A stretch of DNA of 8,497 bases from Eubacterium sp. (GTDB taxonomy: Bacteria; Bacillota_A; Clostridia; Lachnospirales; Lachnospiraceae), in contig JAILEL010000025.1 in NCBI GenBank assembly GCA_024687845.1, positions 1 to 8,497 on the forward strand, given 5' to 3'. The translations under genes and the position numbers were made by a program. The notes under the pieces were generated by a model. It was given only the letters and a program-made list of their open reading frames with translations. It ran no database searches and was not told the DNA's origin. Positions within the stretch are counted from its first letter, which is position 1; each line of letters begins with the position of its first letter. Shown here piece by piece: positions 6,886-8,497 of this stretch.

Positions 6886-6891
6886 AAGGAG
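6886..6891 (+). promoter_or_regulatory. Ribosome binding site deciding the lipoprotein start
   Basis: AAGGAG lies 11 nt before the ATG at 6903. An in-frame GTG at 6891 overlaps the site and cannot use it, so 6903 is preferred; starting there also gives a normal lipoprotein signal peptide. Confidence 0.75.
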
Positions 6892-6902
6892 TGTATGAAC
6901 TA

Positions 6903-7697
6903 ATGAAGAAAAAGTTTTTATGTATAGTAACTGTTGCTATTATGGCTCTATCTTTGGCAGGCTGTGGAAGCAGTTCAGAGAAGGCTGACAATTCAGAATC
7001 TTCGAATAGCTCCTATACTTCCGATTCTGTAAACACAAGTAGTGCTTCGGCTGATGACGTAGCACTTACAACTATGCTTGGCGAATCTCCAGAATGGATA
7101 ACCAAGCTTCCAGAGGCAAAGGATGCAAAGCAGCTCTTTGTTGTAGCAGCTTATGAGGGAACAACAGCTTGGGTTTCTCTTAATGAAAAGGATTCATCTG
7201 GCAAGTGGCAGATGATTATGACAACACCTGGTTTTATTGGCAAAGCAGGACTCGGAAAAACCAAAGAAGGTGATGCAATGACACCCGTTGGTACATTTAA
7301 GTTTAATGCGGCCTTTGGTATAGCAGATGATCCTGGATGTAAGATTCCTTACACAAAGGCCGATGATGACACTTACTGGTCAGGTGATGTTAATGAAGGA
7401 ATGCATTATAATGAGATGGTAAGTATTAAAGATTATCCGGATCTGGATACTGAGAACAGCGAACATATATTAGACTATACAAGACAGTATCAGTATTGTC
7501 TGAATGTTAGCTATAACGATGCCGGTACACCAGGACTTGGTTCGGCTATTTTCCTTCACTGTTTAGGACCATATAAGCCATATACAGGAGGTTGTATAGC
7601 AATTCCTGAGAATCAGATGAAGTTTGTTATGCAGCACGTGGATCCAGATTGTGTTGTAGTGATTGATACACTCGACAATCTGGGAGGAAGCTTCTAA
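6903..7697 (+). CDS. Lipoprotein with L,D-transpeptidase (YkuD) catalytic domain
   Basis: This 264-residue lipoprotein has a type II signal peptide (KKK, hydrophobic 5-19, lipobox LAGC with Cys21). A Ser/Asn/Asp-rich tether (22-50) follows, and then a YkuD-type domain from about 77 to 255. Visible family marks are TPVGTF (127-132), YWSGD (158-162), 'YN..V' (169-173), and the active-site pair His219 in 'IFLHC' with Cys231 in 'YTGGCIAI'. L,D-transpeptidases form 3-3 peptidoglycan cross-links or attach proteins through a catalytic cysteine outside the membrane. Here the usual 'S/T-HGC-x-R' is 'TGGCIA', lacking the following Arg, so this is a divergent subfamily and its acceptor is uncertain. The gene follows tRNA-Lys by 104 nt and converges on the sensor kinase with only 5 nt between stops. 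Confidence 0.88.
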   Translation: MKKKFLCIVTVAIMALSLAGCGSSSEKADNSESSNSSYTSDSVNTSSASADDVALTTMLGESPEWITKLPEAKDAKQLFVVAAYEGTTAWVSLNEKDSSGKWQMIMTTPGFIGKAGLGKTKEGDAMTPVGTFKFNAAFGIADDPGCKIPYTKADDDTYWSGDVNEGMHYNEMVSIKDYPDLDTENSEHILDYTRQYQYCLNVSYNDAGTPGLGSAIFLHCLGPYKPYTGGCIAIPENQMKFVMQHVDPDCVVVIDTLDNLGGSF

Positions 7698-7702
7698 ACA
7701 AA

Positions 7703-8497
7703 TTAAGGTATCTCAATCCTAACCACAGTACCGCCCTCAGCTCTGGGGGCGATTTTTAATGTTCCGCCACACATCAGCTCTAGTCTTTTTCTAACGTTAT
7801 TCACTCCTACGTGAACCTCTTTATCACTATCCGATACAGGTGTAAAGTCTGGGCCTGTATTTTCGACAACTATTACGTTCTTGTCATCTTCTTTAAAGGT
7901 ACGAATCCAGATATAAAGGGCTGGAAAGTCAGGATCTACTCCGTGTTTCACGGCATTTTCTACTAAGGGCTGTACTATAAGCGGTGGAAGCTGGAAGTCC
8001 TTATTCTGAATATCGTATTCCACGAAAAGAAGCTTCTCATAACGTACCTTCTCGATGGCAAGGTAAGCTCTTGTATGTTCTAACTCATCCTCAAATGGAA
8101 TCAGTTCCCTCTTCGATATGGCGCTGAAGTTCTTCTTGAGATATATAGAAAAATCCCTTACTACCATCTGCGCTTTCTGAGGATCCAGTGTGCAGAGATA
8201 ATAGATACTGGACATCGTATTATATATGAAATGTGGTCTCATCTGAAGCTGCAGGATATCTGTCTGATATATATCATTCAGCTGTTTCTGATGAACATGA
8301 TCATTTATCTGTTCGTGAAGGATTGTAACAAAAAATATAATAGCAGCAATAACTGTACCTATAACAATAAAGAGAAATCCATACATAAACATCTGAACTA
8401 TCATAGCAACAGCAGGGATTATAACATATAGAAGGAGCGCTCTTGACTGTCTTTTGGTCAGCTTGCTTTGGTTTTGAATTACTGTTATAAGTATTGT
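7703..8497 (-). CDS. LytS/YehU-type sensor histidine kinase, N-terminus cut by the window edge
   Basis: The minus-strand frame is open from the right edge to the TAA at 7703-7705, giving 264 visible codons. A Met at 8404 is internal, because 31 more in-frame codons (including a helix 'ALLLYVIIPAVAMIVQMF') continue to the edge. Two membrane segments are visible, followed by a His_kinase (PF06580-type) region with 'LQMRPHFIYN'; its phospho-acceptor His is encoded at 8231-8233. The HATPase domain shows the N box 'PLVENAVKHG' (Asn at 7955-7957), 'VENTGPDF' as the G1-like box, and a glycine-rich C-terminal end ('GVNNVRKRLEL', 'EGGTVV'). Such kinases usually pair with a LytTR or AraC-type response regulator and sense envelope or small-molecule signals. 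No regulator is in view. The truncated membrane sensor domain cannot be classified. Confidence 0.9.
   Translation of the reverse strand, partial: TILITVIQNQSKLTKRQSRALLLYVIIPAVAMIVQMFMYGFLFIVIGTVIAAIIFFVTILHEQINDHVHQKQLNDIYQTDILQLQMRPHFIYNTMSSIYYLCTLDPQKAQMVVRDFSIYLKKNFSAISKRELIPFEDELEHTRAYLAIEKVRYEKLLFVEYDIQNKDFQLPPLIVQPLVENAVKHGVDPDFPALYIWIRTFKEDDKNVIVVENTGPDFTPVSDSDKEVHVGVNNVRKRLELMCGGTLKIAPRAEGGTVVRIEIP
7732..7757 (+). terminator. Candidate terminator of the lipoprotein gene inside the opposing kinase gene
   Basis: The 20-nt palindrome at 7732-7751 (CGCCCTCA / CTGGGGGCG arms) folds into an 8-bp stem with one G-T wobble and a 4-nt loop. It is followed by A and five T residues (7753-7757). 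It starts 34 nt past the lipoprotein stop and lies within codons near the 3' end of the minus-strand kinase. No other terminator fits between the convergent genes. Confidence 0.6.

Noticed and set aside
8231..8431. Plus-strand 66-codon frame over the kinase gene
   Set aside because: It is antisense to the H-box and membrane region of a clear histidine kinase and has no ribosome binding site or motif.

Overview
The window is about 40% GC (rough estimate) and looks like chromosome of a Gram-positive Clostridia, most likely family Lachnospiraceae (Butyrivibrio/Roseburia/Lachnospira type). The evidence is strong AGGAGG ribosome binding sites, BspA-type leucine-rich repeat surface proteins, a lysine-rich fibronectin III tail typical of this family, a lipobox lipoprotein and a LytS-type sensor kinase. 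The taxonomic call is inference; no marker gene is present.

Layout, left to right. (1) The C-terminus of a membrane protein (2-235), perhaps an ABC-type permease. (2) A 1196-residue secreted mosaic surface protein (276-3866): leucine-rich repeats, a beta-helix-like region, a Listeria-Bacteroides-type repeat, a Cys/His module, a Pro/Asn linker and a second, very basic leucine-rich repeat block. It ends in a good intrinsic terminator (3893-3930). (3) A tandem pair of ~50-bp direct repeats (3977-4026, 4049-4099), each able to fold into a hairpin and lying against the start of the next gene. (4) larB (about 4122-4856), a nickel-pincer cofactor biosynthesis enzyme without its usual lar partners in view. 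(5) A 528-residue secreted protein (4934-6520) with three PPC-like repeats sharing a distinctive Trp signature and a basic fibronectin III domain. (6) An AT-rich gap, then a well-formed promoter, a 51-nt palindromic leader and tRNA-Lys(CTT) (6726-6798). (7) A lipoprotein with an L,D-transpeptidase (YkuD) domain (6903-7697). (8) A convergent, right-truncated LytS/YehU-type histidine kinase on the minus strand (7703 to the edge). A hairpin plus T-run inside its 3' coding end probably terminates the plus-strand transcript.

Functionally the window is dominated by the cell envelope: two secreted proteins with basic C-termini and no sortase motif, a peptidoglycan cross-linking-type lipoprotein and a sensor kinase. 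larB and the tRNA are unrelated to that theme. I see no CRISPR array, transposase, phage gene or clear defence system. The least explained elements are the tandem hairpin repeats, the palindromic tRNA leader and the Trp-signature repeat family.
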